Assembly (NCBI GenBank): GCA_947568835.1
Contig: OX387603.1
Location: 2,519,701-2,583,700, forward strand
DNA length: 64,000 nt
Origin: Protonemura montana
Taxonomy: Eukaryota; Arthropoda; Insecta; Plecoptera; Nemouridae
Direction: 5' to 3'
In this document: piece by piece, positions 12,794-25,800 of the stretch
Layout of the letters: each line of letters begins with the position of its first letter
How positions within the stretch are numbered: position 1 is the first letter of the stretch
Position numbers and translations under genes: made by a program
The notes under the pieces: generated by a model
Databases searched by the model: none
Seen by the model: the letters and a program-made list of their open reading frames with translations, nothing else
Told to the model about the DNA's origin: nothing

Positions 12794-14195
12794 ATGGGGA
12801 AGGTGAAGCGTGACCGCCAGAAGTTCCATTTGGCAAAGGTCAAGTCGATGAGCGACCTGACATCAATTGAACCCAATCCACCGACAGGAAAATATGAAAC
12901 ACAATTACCATCCATTTCTGTGGCTACCAATTTGTTTGCTGGGGTTGATATTCCACTGATGCTTGACCAAACGTTGCAAACCGAACGCGATCTCTTTGAC
13001 GACGCCAAGAGCATTGTGTCAACAAAGAGCAGTTTTAAGGACCGCAATCTCACCAAAAAGCAGAAAAGAACTATGAGACACGACGCCTTCTTACGTAGTG
13101 AGTTGAGGAATTGGGGCTTACTCTAAATTTCCAATGAATATTCTTGATATTCCTATTTCCTATTTCCTTCCCATTTCCTTGAAGTGGCAGATTTATTTGA
13201 ATCAAGACCAAATTTTTTCAGTTGTGATCTTTAGTTTCTGTACCTGAGGTCATGATTAGCTAGATACAATTTCTTCATTTGGAAAAAGTAAGCTCATATT
13301 GATACCAAATAATGGAACAAGTATTTGTGAAGATGCTGATTGTCTTTTGTGTGAAGGGAATTTAATTTCTTTCATAGCCCCTAAAAATTGTCTGTGCTGA
13401 GCCTCTACCTTCTTGTTGTCACCAGTGTTGCAACCAGCTTTGTCATTCTGTTGCAGAACTTGAAGTAATCTCGCAAGCTCGGCAAGCCGTTTCTGATCGA
13501 AAAAAAAATAGAAATAAAAAAAGGTATGCTTTGGTGGTATCACTATACTAAGTGCCAACTATTACTTGGTATTCATTGGAACTGATTAATTTAATTTACT
13601 TGACGATGAAACACCAGCATCAAAATTCCATTGTTGTTACAAAACTTATTTGCTGCGGTGAAGAAGGAAATAGTGGAAGCTCAACTTACCAGAGAAGAAA
13701 ATCGGCGTCATCTAGTATACGAGTGGAGATATTTCTAGAATTTCAGAGACTTACATATCGACGGGTGGCCTTTGACTTAGTTAGAGATGTTATTTTAAGT
13801 AAATTTAAGACATTCATTAAATCTTAAGAGGATTATAATTATTGATTATTTTACCTAGCTGTGTCTGTTGTCCTTGCAGCATGCCCTTGCCAGCGCAGGC
13901 TGTCCCAGCGCAGGCTGTCCCAGCGCAGGCTGTCTTAGCGCAGTCTCTATCAGCGCATGCGTGGACACTGCCAGCGTTGGGTTCCACGGCAACAGGAAGC
14001 CGAGTGGGCCGTGCTGAAGCTGGAACTGGGTCACGGAAGTCACTGTTGAAGGCAAAGCAGCGACAGCGGCAGACGATGAAGGATGTGGGTGCCTTCAAGG
14101 AGGTGCTCAATGACCCTGAGTATCGAGCGGATCCCCTCCAAGCCATCTTCAGCCGGGTGCATCAGAAGATCAGAGATGAGCTGGAGAATGAGTAG
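12794..14195 (+). CDS. SLX9: SLX9/FAM207A-like ribosome biogenesis protein
   Basis: By family, a nucleolar protein acting in small-subunit ribosome assembly. The first coding exon is 12794-13097, preceded by an acceptor (ttctgcag), so there is probably a 5' UTR exon upstream. It begins MGKVKRDRQKFHLAKVK, contains the TNLFAGVDI block and ends in the basic KKQKRTMRHDAFLR motif. The last exon, 13880-14195, ends with FKEVLNDPEYRADPLQAI, the conserved C-terminal block of the family. A middle exon at about 13618-13722 (VKKEIVEAQLTREENRRHL) fits the family's helical segment, but it needs weak donors to keep phase, so it is tentative. The last exon opens with a short tandem repeat giving VPAQA three times, which is unusual. 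An eroded copy of the first exon lies at 7478. Confidence 0.72.
13885..13945 (+). repeat. In-frame 15-bp tandem repeat in the SLX9-like last exon
   Basis: Three consecutive copies of a unit built on cccagcgcaggctgt, followed by two decayed copies, encode repeated VPAQA. The unit is a multiple of three, so the reading frame is kept. Confidence 0.8.
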
Positions 14196-14199
14196 GCCC

Positions 14200-15840
14200 C
14201 ACTTTCACCAATCAGTAGATTGGCAACTAACTATAAAATGAGCCAAGTTTTCTGACCTGTCCCATTAGTTTCTGGCAATGCTTGTGAAGATATCAATACC
14301 TCAGCGTAGTTGCCATCGTTGTTTTTCTTGACTTATGAATTCGGGTAATTTCACGGTAAGTAACAAGTGAAGAAAGTACGATTTACCCGATGAATTGACA
14401 AAGTGGAGTTGCAAGGAATCTTTTTCTTGTTGAAAAGTTTGGTCAGGTTGCGTGGATGACATCCAGTAGGTGCCACCTGCAGCAGGAAGAAAAGCTGTCC
14501 AGTTGGAATGACCCAAATAATTCGTGCAATGCAGCAACTTGTTTGAGAGTAAGAATTATCCTCACTTCCTGACGAACATTTCTAAAAAGTCGTCCATTTA
14601 GAATCGAAGCTACCGTTATTTGTTTCCAATCACAGGTAAGAGCAGTGGAAAGGTTAATAAATCATCTTAATTAATAATACACCACCACTTGATTTACCAA
14701 TGATATTTTATTAAAGTGGTAGAGACTGGGTGGTTACACTTATATCTCGAGTGCCCTGAAACGACTTTGGTAGTCTCTATCCTCTCTATCGCCAACGGAA
14801 TCAAACTTGGCATGGCCTAGCCGGGGCCATGGGCCGAATTCCTCAGACCTGACTGGTATATGGGTGTGGTACAGAGATGTACAGTGCAATGCACCAAGGT
14901 AGATACTATGGACTCGTAAACTAACCTAAAATAAAGAGATAATTTTGCTAATAATTACAAACCATTTCAAAACTGAGCTATGAAATGCACAATGCAGACT
15001 TTCTGGATCGTTTCAATTGTTGTATATTAAGCCCAACAACAAAAATAGTATCTATTAATATTATGTTTTGGTGTACAGTACCTGGAAGGGCACTAAGTCT
15101 TATTTAATAAAGTACAATTTGTTGATTTGTAATGTATTAGTTTCTTTACATCCACACCAAAAATGATGCTTCCAAAAAATATAAAATCACTTCAGTATTA
15201 AAAGCTGTAAGACTTTCTTGAAATGTCCTGCTGCAAGACAGGAGCTATATATGCCTGCGAACGAAACAAAACTTGAGGGTGGGCACAACTTTACGTAGCA
15301 TTACCTGCCTGCAGCTGCAGCTCAAATGAATCAAGTATCCAACATTTTTCAACAATTGATTTTAGACAGTGTTTAGAAACAATGTGCAATGATCAATAAC
15401 TGAGTGTAGATAAAGAAGGGTAAGAGTGCCAAGCGGCTGGTTGGATGAACTTGTTGAATGTTGGATTGGTAGATGAACTGGTTGAATTGGAGTAAGTGGG
15501 GAGAGAAGACCCAACTTAACGGGCTCGAAGTAATCGATTGTGCGCTCACACAGATGTCACCATCCTTATGTAGTGCCGTCTAGCAGTGCTAAACTTCTGT
15601 CAGTTTAAAAGGTTACCAAAAATGTACTGTCAAAGATCAACGTCACAGAATATTTTCTTATATTTCTTAATATACCTTTTCGACCTGGGTAAGTTTGCAA
15701 TTAATTTACTTTAGAAAAATATTAAAATGAAGTACTGCACATAGCATAACTTAAAATAAAGGGAAAACTTTCTGGATGAAAGAAATTGAGGTATTTATAT
15801 ATAAAAATATATTATTGCCCTTGATCTTATATCACATGTA
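14200..15840. other. Intergenic, no gene seen
   Basis: Between the SLX9-like gene and the first protease. An AATAAA at 14656-14661 could serve the SLX9-like transcript. Nothing else is recognisable. Confidence 0.5.
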
Positions 15841-15841
15841 A

Positions 15842-15847
15842 TTTATT
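15842..15847 (-). terminator. Poly(A) signal of protease copy A
   Basis: AATAAA on the minus strand, about 16 bases after the stop codon. Copy B has the equivalent at 20624-20629. Confidence 0.6.
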
Positions 15848-15862
15848 AGATCGTTGACAAGA

Positions 15863-18800
15863 TTACTGGCCGATGACAACATCAGAGTTGGCCTCGAGCC
15901 AGTCAAGATGGGTGGTGAGACGAGCGTAGCCCGAGGGGTCTCCACTTTCACATCCAGCGGTGGACACAAAGCTGACAACTCCGATCAGTTTCGGCACAGA
16001 GTTCTCGTACTTGACCAGGGGGCCACCGCTGTCACCCTGTTGGCGAAGAAAATCAGGCGTTAGGACTCAAGAAGCACCACACAAGTAACAAAGTTACTTC
16101 ATAGGTACTGGGCATAATAATATTAATAATTAATGCTTCCTTGTTTTAGCCAATGCTGCCAATACATACATCACATTTATCATCTTCAAGTTGATAAGAA
16201 ATCTACTCTATGATGGAGCTATTCCAGAATCTGCCTGAAATGTCAGTTACATTAGAACATCAATGTCATGATTGAAAAGTTGTTAAAACATCAAAATGGC
16301 ATGAATGTTTAAGTCCCTCACACATCCATAGCCTACCATGTCACTGTGACAGGCATTGACAAGGTCAGCTACAATGCATGTTCTATTTGCCTAGACTTGG
16401 AATCGAGATTATAGGAAACCTACAAGGTTTTGAAATATTTCCCCATTTTTTTGCAGTTTCCTTTCATTTTTAAAAAGTTACAAATGCATGCACATTTAAA
16501 CGCTGGCAGTGTCAGCGTAGGACATTGTCTTGTCTACTCTTAGTTTAAGTAGGAGGTACAACAATTATCGTAGCATATTTTAGTCACATGCACTAATATA
16601 CAGGTGCTTCTGTGAGTTAGAAGCTCTCCCCAGAGTTAGAGAATTTGGTAAAATTGAGCCTGTATACCTTGAGTGGGATCCCAACTTTGTCCATAATTTG
16701 ACTCCCCTAAACAAAGACTTTATGGGGGTGGAAATTATGAAAGGTCCAATCATGGACCCTGTAGATTTCACAGATTTTTGGTATCAAAGAAATACCATTC
16801 AGAGAAACCCAGTTTCTATCGGAGGAATTGTTTTTAGAAGGATTGTCTAGGATTTTTAGAAGGAACATGTCTATCAATAATTAGTAAACTCACGTTGCAA
16901 ACGCTGATTCCTCCAGGAGATCCGCAGCACATCTTTCCAGAGCTGATGGTTGGGGAACCATAGGTCTTAGTGCACTCTTCGTTGGTGATGACGTTCAGGT
17001 TGACAAAGTTGAGCTGGTCGGAGACGGAGGTGGACGCTGTTGGACCATCGAGAAGTTTTAGTAATTTGTTGGCTAAGAAAGGGTTGTTTTCTGACCTCTG
17101 ACACTATTCTGTGGAGCCAGTTTGAAACTAGGGCTGAAAGTTTCTTCTTCAAACACTGTCATACAAGGATAGCTTTCTTAAGAGACTCAGATTACGATCA
17201 TTAAGTTGAGTATGCAAAAATGAAGCACAGCAATTAGCATGTCTTACCATCAGAGTCCTTTCCCCATCCACTGGCAGTGACATTGTCGCCAACGTATTGG
17301 TTGGGAAAATCAGAACGAGTTGGGAGCGTTACCAGCTGAATGAACTCTGCAACAATTGGAAAAAATCCACATAAGAAAGATTTTTGTATTAGCAGGGAAG
17401 CATGTTGGGAAAAGGGACCATGTCTGGATTACTTTACGTATCTGCGTCCATAAATAAGGAACTAGCACCTAGGGCCATTTTGAAAACGTACACTAAAACC
17501 AATTTCGATTGCTGGCAATGTTTTGAATAATAATTTGTTAAAGTTGGTACACTGAATTTATGATCAAGACTTGACAACCTGATGGATCAATGACCGTATT
17601 GTACTTAAGAAGTGTTTTGCGCTGAAAGGTTAAAGTATCTTGTCGGACCTGTAAGTGCAACTGCAGACGGCAGTTGGAGGAGGGCGACGTCGTTTTAAAG
17701 GAAAATGGAGTTGTAGTACTCGTGTACGATGCCGGTGGTTGTGCGCAGGGTGACTCTTCCGGCCTCGTTAGCGCTCTGCTGTTGCTGTCCCAGGGTCACG
17801 TCCCATTGGTTGGCTCTGGAAGGACAACAGGTGGTTAACACAGATAGTGGCGTATGACATCTCTGGGTTAATTTTAAATCATCAGTTTCATAATTGCATT
17901 CTGAATTTGCATTATCAGTTCCAGATTGACTAACTTGCATATCCAGCATTATCCGGAATAAAGAAAAAGCAATAAAAGTGATCATGGATTTACTGATGAG
18001 TTGCTGCTCCCAAATCTCATAAAACGTGCAAAATGTTAGCAAAGATCAGTAAAAATCCTGAAGGTTTGTAACGGTATCTTCTTCAGGATCAAAGTACCTA
18101 AAAAGGCACTGTCATTTTTGAATTTACGAATAATTAAAATGTTTCTGCTGGCCAAAGTCCTAATGATCCTAATGCTGGTCCTAATAATTTGTACTGACTA
18201 GAGCCCTGTCGCTTGTGTTACCTATATTTTTGCGGTGAGTAGTCCAACAATTCAATGCGGGACTTTGGTGTTACGTGGACATCAAGCATGAACTAACCCA
18301 ATGGCGCAATGTCCGGCAGTCAGCACCCAGCGGGCGTGGATCAGGGAGCCACCGCAGAAGCCGCTTCCATCGATGACCACTCCGGCCTGGTGAGGGAACT
18401 GACCACGAGTGGCCTGTTCGCCGTTGACGATTTTTGGGCTCGGGTAGAAGGGGGCCCCAGCTAACAATTAAAAAAAAACATTGCCTTTGGTATTTGACAG
18501 ATCCATTTTGCATGCCGATTGAAGTTCAGTATGCTTTTGAGATTACTTTTTGATTTTTTACACATCTACATTCCCCATGATATTTTTCCCGTGACATTGT
18601 CCCCATTGTCATTCACCATTATCATCCTACCGGAATTTTTTCCCTCTGCCTTTGTACCCCACCTTTGAGTGCGCAAAATGCAGCAAATATCGCAAGTTTC
18701 TACTTTTTCAAAGCAACTGCGGTGCCCAACTTATGATCATAGCTGCACTTGCCCAGCGTTTGTATGTGTTACTTCACCTTCATGAAAAGTGTGAATTGAA

Positions 18801-19461
18801 ATCCTCCATGATAATTGTTGGAAATAGAACGAATACTCCTAAGTGGGGATCTATTGAATTTGAGTTGCAATCCAGTAAAGGAATCAGGATGGGGTTAAAA
18901 AGTTGTTTGTACTTACGAATTGGCGGCCTGGTAGCCATGCGGGGAACGAGGGAGGCCTACAAAGAATCAAACAAGGAACATATTAGCATATCCGGCGCCA
19001 CTTGAATTGACCACTTGAGTTTGCTAAAGTTTTTTACTATAAAATTCTCAAACTCAGAGGATTTACTGATGTACAATCATGTATTTACGGCTCACACGAC
19101 CGTTCCACACAACATATCAATTTGTTGATCGGCGAAATCACATGGACACACACATACCCAGTTCCTATTGGTTGAGAAAACATGGGATAGCAGGTAAAAT
19201 TTTTTTCTTACTTCAAAAGATCATAGATAACGTTTTCTAGTAAATTATTAAATAATAATTTTACATGTTTGTTTCCGATCCAGGGTTTCACAATCCTTTC
19301 ACTTCGATCAGTTTGGTGTGTGCCAAGCTCTTCCGAAAAAGTCTGACACACACCCTCACAAAAGCAATGGAATTCCTTGTCCTGATCGGTCCTTGATCCT
19401 GAACAGCGACTCTTACCTGTACGGCCGCAGCCAGGAGAACGATCAGGATGACACACTTCAT
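15863..19461 (-). pseudogene. Chymotrypsin-like serine protease copy A, nonsense codon in exon 4
   Basis: Seven exons in gene order: 19417-19461, 18917-18956, 18298-18460, 17649-17815, 17248-17346, 16894-17036, 15863-16036; phases fit throughout, with room for 276 residues. Seen: signal peptide MKCVILIVLLAAAVQ, activation site SPK/IVNGEQ, the His motif TAGHC, the Ser motif GDSGGP, and VCN just before it, placing Ser at position 189 (chymotrypsin-like pocket). In exon 4 the codon before NDVALL, which carries the catalytic Asp, is TAA; copy B has TAC there. The product would stop after the catalytic His and before the Asp and Ser. Everything else, including the promoter, is intact, so the loss is recent or polymorphic, or is a sequencing error. 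It is a tandem duplicate of 20649-24547. Confidence 0.88.
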
Positions 19462-19497
19462 GGCAAGTCCTTGGTGCCTAGGCAATGTCTGGAGATG

Positions 19498-19518
19498 CTT
19501 TTATACCCTCTCTTATCT
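19498..19518 (-). promoter_or_regulatory. TATA box and GATA site of protease copy A
   Basis: TATAAAAG on the minus strand at 19498-19505, about 37 bases upstream of the ATG, with AGATAA at 19513-19518 just upstream. The same arrangement precedes copy B. Confidence 0.65.
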
Positions 19519-20648
19519 TCGCCTTGTCTTGGGACGAAGATGTTGCCAATATAGAAACCCGTACTGTATCATTAATTAGCATTGTATGTGACTATTGTTT
19601 GGTGGTTTTTGATAACAGCTGGCAAAACTTGATTGATTAGATTAGACAAAATACTGGTTTGGCATTGGCGGCTTAATTTGTTTCCACGGTCTTAATGGAT
19701 CACCTTGTTTCTGCAGCATAAATCAAATATCATCGTGAAGAAAGCTTCCACTAAAAAACGATATCCTAAGTTGTAACAATCTTAAGTAGAAGATCCAGGC
19801 CGGAAAAATAATAATTTACCTCTATGGTTAAGCGTGGTGCTAGTTCGTGGAAGGGTTCGGGGGAGGGGGAGAGTTTTAATTTGGCCTTAAGTACATAATA
19901 GGGACGACAAATCGGCCTTATGTCAAAAGAAATCAAACAACGTGATTTTGCCGCCGGATTCTATTGCAAATTTGGAGATTGAATTCAATTTCATCTCTTA
20001 TTTTTTCGGACATCTCGCTACTAATTCTTTGTTAAAGTGACCTTTTACCAGGGCGTTAAACACAATACTTATTGGAAGGGGAATCTATCGCTTGCTGGTT
20101 TCAGCTCCCTAAAGTTATCACGAGAATAACCATAAAACCTGCAACAATACTTATTGGTATCTTGGTAAGAACATTGAATTATTTGTTCAATGTTAAATGT
20201 TTGTGAATGTGTTAATTATTACAAATATTAGGACTATTAAACCCATTGTATGCTCTAATACCTTCGCAGATAATATTGGACTCATGAACGAGAATGATAT
20301 TGACGCCACTGGTATCTTATCGATGATTGAAATCGATAATATGGATACAAACAGAACAGAACAGAACACACAGAAGAACAGAAGTCAATTTCTGTTTTTT
20401 AAACCTAATTAAACATCAAAGTATGTTTCCTTAAAATTCTTAATCGACCTTTTCTACCTCGGTAAGTTCGCAATTAATTTACTTTAGAAAAATATGAAAC
20501 TGCAGCACCGCACAAAGCATAACTTAAAAAATATTTTAAAATATGGGAAAACTTACTGGATGAAGGGAATTGAGGTATTTAAATGTAAAAATATATTGCA
20601 CCTTTATATTATATCACTTGTATTTTATTAGATAGATCGTTGACAAGA

Positions 20649-23600
20649 TTACTGGCCAATGACAACATCAGAGTTGGTCTCGAGCCAGTCAAGATGGGTG
20701 GTGACGCGAGCGTAGCCCGAGGGGGCACCACTTTCACATCCAGCGGTGGACACGAAGCTGACAACTCCAATCAGTTTCGGCACAGAGTTCTCGTACTTGA
20801 CCAGGGGGCCACCGCTGTCACCCTGTTGACGAAGAAAATCAGGCGTTAGGACTCGAGAAGCACCACACAAGTAACAAAGCCACTTCATAGGTACTGGCGT
20901 AATAATATTAATAATCAATGCTTCTTTGTTTTAGGCAATGCTGCCAATACATACATCACATTTATCATCTTCAAGTTGATAAGAAATCTACTCTATGATG
21001 GAGCTATTCTATAATCTGCCTGAAATGCCAGTTACATTGGAACATCAATGTCATGATTGAAAAGTTGTTAAAACATCAAAATGGCATGAATGTTTAAGTC
21101 CCTCACACATCCATAGCCTACCATGTCACTGTGACAGGCATTGACAAGGTCAGCTACAATGCATGTTCTATTTGCCTAGACTTGGAATCGAGATTATAGG
21201 CAACCTACAACGTTTTGAAATATTTTCCCATTTTGTAACAGTTTCATTTCTTTTCAAAAAGTTGCTGCCGATGCATGCACATTTCAACGCTGGAAGTGGC
21301 AGCGTAGACTAGGTTTTACCATCTTGTCAACTCTTAGTTTAAGTAGGAGGTAAAACAATTATCGTAGCATATTTTAGTCACATGCACTTATATTCAGATG
21401 CTTCTGTGAGCTAGAAGCTCACCCCAGAGTTAGAGAATTTGGTAAAATTGAGCCTCTATAACTTAAATGGGATCCCTACTTTATCTATAATTTGACTCCC
21501 CTAAACACAAACTTCATGGGGGTGGAAATTATGAAAGGTCCAATCATGGACCCTGTAGATTTCACAGCTCTTTGGTATCATAGAAATACCATTCAAAGAA
21601 GTCCAGTTTCCACGAAAGGAATTTCATCAGAAGGTTTTATTTACACACATGAGGATTTTTGAATGTCTATCAATAATCAGTATCTCCAACTCACGTTGCA
21701 AACGCTGATTCCTCCAGGAGCTCCGCAGCAGATCTTTCCGGCGTTGATGGTCAGGGCACCGTAGGTCTCAGCGCACTCATCGTTGGTGATGATGTTCAGG
21801 TTGACAAAGTTGAGCTGGTCGGAGACGGAGGTGGACGCTGTTGGACCATCGAGAAGGTTTAGTAATTTGTTGGCTAAGAAAGGGTTGTTTTCTGACCTCT
21901 GACACTATTCTGTGGAGCCAGTTTGACACTAGGGCTGAAAGTTTCTTCTTCAAACACTGTCATACAAGGATAGCTTTCTTAAGAGACTCAGATTACGATC
22001 ATTAAGTTGAGTATGCAAAAATGAAGCACAGCAATTAGCATGTCTTACCATCAGAGTCCTTTCCCCATCCACTGGCAGTGACATCATCGCCGACGTACTG
22101 GTTGGGAACATCAGAACGAGTTGGGAGCGTTACCAGCTGAATGAACTCTGCAACAATTGGAAAAAATCCACATTAGAACGATTTTTGCATTAGCAGGGAA
22201 GCATGTTGAAGCATATTGGGACTAGGGACCGAGCCTGGATTACTTTACTTATCTGCTTCCCAAATTAAGAAACACGTCCTCAGGCTATTTCGAAAACGTA
22301 CACTAAAACCAACATTTCTATTGCTGGCAATGTTTTGAATAATAATTTGTTAAAGTTGGTACACTGAATTTCTGATCAAGACTTGACAACCTGATGGATC
22401 AATGACCGTATTGTACTTAAGAAGTGCTTTGCGCTGAAAGGTTAAAGTATCTTGTCGGACCTGTAAGTGCAACTGCAGACGGCAGTTGGAGGAGGGCGAC
22501 GTCGTTGTAAAGGAAAATGGAGTTGTAGTTCTCGTGTACGATGCCGGTGGTTGTGCGCAGTGTGACTCTTCCGGCCTCGTTAGCGCTCTGCTGTTGCTGT
22601 CCCAGGGTCACGTCCCATCGGTTGGCTCTGGATGGACAATAAGTGGTTAACACAGATACTGGCATGTCGAAGGTGATTTGGCGGAACCTCACATCTCCAA
22701 AATGTAAATTGTTCAGGAGATACATAAAAGACTTTAAAAAATTAAGTAATGAAACCTTATTTCTGAAACTCACATGCGTAAATGTGAACAAAAATCCCAT
22801 AAATTAGATCCTAATCAAAATTAAAAACAATACAATGATAATCTTAATTCAATTGAGATGTGTGGGTTTGCCACATATTAAATAAAATGTAAGGGTGATT
22901 TGGGGTTTTGCAAGATACTATAGAAGTTTTGCAATTTTGTAATTCACATAGAGATGTGCGGTATTACCACAAAAATCCGAGATTTTTTCCCCAAAATGTT
23001 TCATAAATAAACCCATTTTCGAAAAAAGTGGAGATATCAGGTTCTGCTACATCACCATCGATATGACATCTCTGGGTTACATTTTAACCATCAGTTTCAT
23101 AATTGAATTCATAATCTGCATTATCAGTTTCAGATTGACTAACTTGCATATCCAGCATTATTCAGCATTATCCAGCATACAGAAAAAGCAATTAATGTGG
23201 ATTTACTCATGAGTTGCTGCTCCCGAATCTCATAAAACGTGCAAATATTAGCAAATGTCAGTTAAAAACAAGAAGGTCTGTATGAGTCGTCTTCGCAGGA
23301 TCAAAGTTCCTAAACAGGCACTGTCATTTTTTAATTTACGATTCCTTATTATTAAAACGCTTCTGCTGGCCAAAGGTAAGTGTCCTGATGATTTGTACTG
23401 ACTTGAGCCCTATAGCTTCTATTATATTTTTGCAGCGAGTAGCCCAACAATCCATTGCGGGACTTTGGCGTTGCTTGGACATCGAGCATGAACTAACCCA
23501 ATGGCGCAATGTCCGGCAGTCAGCACCCAGCGGGCGTGGATCAGGGAGCCACCGCAGAAGCCGCTTCCATCGATGACCACTCCGGCCTGGTGGGGGAACT

Positions 23601-24547
23601 GACCACGAGTGGCCTGTTCGCCGTTGACGATTTTTGGGCTCGGGTAGAAGGGGGCCCCAGCTGTCAATTAAAAGAAAACATTACCTTTGGTATTTGACAG
23701 ATCCATTTTGCATGCCGATTGAAGTTCAGTATGCTTTTGAGATTGCAATTTGATTTGTTACACATTTTCATTCCCCATGATTTGTTCCCCATGACATTGT
23801 ACCCCACCTTTGAGTGCACAAAATGCAGCAAACATCGCAAGTGTCTACTTTTTCAAAGCAACTGCGGTGCCCAACTTATGATCATAGCTGCACTTACCCA
23901 GCGTTTGTATGTGTTACTTCACCTTCATGAAAAGTGTGAATTAAAACCCTCCATGATAATTTTTGGAAATATAACCAAACTCCTAAGTGGGGATCTATTG
24001 AATTTGAGTTGCAATCCAGTAAAGGAATCAGAATGGGGTTAAAAAGTTGTTTGTACTTACGAATTGGCGGCCTGGTAGCCATGCGGGGAACGAGGGAGGC
24101 CTACAAAGAATCAAACAAGGAACACATTAATATATCAGCGCCGCTTGAATTGACCACTTGAGTTTGCTAAAGTTTTTTACTATAAAATTCTCAAACTCAG
24201 AGGATTTACTGATGTACAATCATGTATTTACGGGTCACACGACCGTTCAACACAACATATCAATTTTTTGATCGGCAAAATCACATGGACAACAGAACTC
24301 CAAAAGATCATAGATAACGTTTTCTAGTAAATTATTTAATAATATTTTTATATGTTTGTTTCCGATCCAGGGTTTCACAATCCTTTCACTTTGATCAGTT
24401 TGGTGTGTGCCAAGCTATTTCGAAAAAGTCTGGCACAACCCTCACAAAAGCAATGGAATTCTTTGTCCTGATCGGTCCTTGATCCTGAACAGCGACTCTT
24501 ACCTGTACGGCCGCAGCCAGGAGAACGATCAGGATGACACACTTCAT
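20649..24547 (-). CDS. Chymotrypsin-like S1 serine protease copy B (secreted)
   Basis: Likely a secreted digestive endopeptidase. Seven exons in gene order: 24503-24547, 24061-24100, 23498-23660, 22461-22627, 22049-22147, 21695-21837 and 20649-20822, giving 276 residues. Seen: a signal peptide starting MKCVILIVLL; a propeptide ending SPK before IVNGEQATRGQFPHQ; the catalytic His in LTAGHC, Asp in NDVALL and Ser in GDSGGP. Ser at position 189 (from VCNGDS) predicts a chymotrypsin-type rather than trypsin-type pocket. The start is the first ATG after a TATA box 37 bases upstream. Activation after Lys suggests a trypsin-like activator. It is the intact twin of the nonsense-bearing copy A, and the exon phases match the third gene at 51019-55546. 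Confidence 0.95.
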
Positions 24548-24583
24548 GGCAAGTCCTTGGTGCCTAGGCAATGTCTGGAGATG

Positions 24584-24604
24584 CTTTTATACCCTCGCTT
24601 ATCT
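24584..24604 (-). promoter_or_regulatory. TATA box and GATA site of protease copy B
   Basis: Minus-strand TATAAAAG at 24584-24591 and AGATAA at 24599-24604, placed as in copy A. Confidence 0.65.
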
Positions 24605-24857
24605 TCGCCTTGTCTTGGGACGAATATGTTGGCCATCAAAAAACCCATGCTATATCATTACTTGACATTGTCTGTGACTATTGTTTGGTGGTTTTTGATA
24701 ACAGCTGACTAAACTTGATTGATTAGATTAGACAAAATACGGGTTTGGCAGTGGCGGCTTAATTTGTTTCCACGGTCTTAATGGATCACCTTGTTTCTGC
24801 AGTCAAATCAAATATCATCGTGAAGAAAGCTTCCACTAAAAAACGAGATCATAGTAC

Positions 24858-25800
24858 TGCATATTTATTTTTTATTTATTCTCATACTTAGGCATGGTAC
24901 ATGTTCTTATGCAAGTTCTTAGAGTAATAGGAAAGTACATTTCTGTTAAATCATGATTGCCGGTTGTATGGTGTACGGTTAGTGTTATATTAAATAAAAT
25001 TCAGTAATACAGTGAAGTTATACAATGAAATTAGCTAAGTTATTTGAAGTTAGCTATGTTATTTACAGGACTAGTTTTTTGGATTGTTCCGTATTTGGTT
25101 TTCCTTCAACCGGCGTTTAAATTCCTTTGCGTTCTTGGGGAAGGGGGTCATGACCATAGCAGGGAGTTCGTTCCACAGCCGTATTCCGTGTGCCACCAGG
25201 GAGAACTTCCCAACTTCGGTTCTTGGTTGGATCGTCTGGATCTTCCGTGTGTGGTCGTTTCGGCCAATGTAGGTAGGGCTGCGGACCATCTTGCCTATCT
25301 CCCTCTAGGCCTCCTTGTGGATGAGGGATCGGTATAATGCTGTCACCCTTGAGGTAGCCCTGCGCCGTTGTAGGCTTTCCCAGTTGAGCGTTTTGATCGA
25401 TTCTGTCGGGCCCGGGGGGATCCCGAAGAAGTTTTCGACATACCGAGCACCTTTACGTTGCACCATATTAAGTTTGTAGATATTTGCTGGCGTGTACGGG
25501 CTCCAGATGCTAGAACAGTACTCTAGTTGTGGCCTGACTAGGGTTAGAAATGCCAGTTCTTTGGTCTTTTTGGTTGCACTTTTCAGGTTTCTCATCACAA
25601 ACTGGAGGGTTCTGTTGGCTTTCTTGGTTGTAACGTCAATGTGGTTGTTCCAGTTCAGGTTTTTTGACAGCCAGAACCCAAGGTATTTAGCGTGTCTGCT
25701 GTTTTCGATAGCGTGGCAGATTTGCAGATTGAAATTCAATTTCATCTCTAAGTTCTTCGGACACATCTTGCTACTAATTCTATGTGAAGGTTACTTTTTA
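24858..25800 (-). mobile_element. 5'-truncated LINE fragment (CR1/jockey-like RT C-terminus)
   Basis: Minus-strand translation gives the C-terminal part of a LINE reverse transcriptase: YLGFWLSKNLNWNNHI, LVRPQLEYCSSIWSPYTPANI, VQRKGARYVENFF, LNWESLQRRRATSRVTALY, then, after a frame break, GKFSLVAHGIRLWNELPAMV. The 3' end is AT-rich near 24860. The break shows it is inactive. Its 5' end also survives in the left duplication copy (19965-20030). Confidence 0.85.

Larger units (their letters stand above)
15660..20415. repeat. Left copy of a tandem segmental duplication carrying a protease gene
   Basis: Exons, introns, promoter and flanks match 20440-26000 closely in the same order. The match begins near the phrase aagtttgcaattaattt (15690) and its partner (20466), and ends near 20350, partnered around 25985. 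The right copy is longer because it keeps a LINE fragment, of which only a short piece (19965-20030) remains here. Confidence 0.85.
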
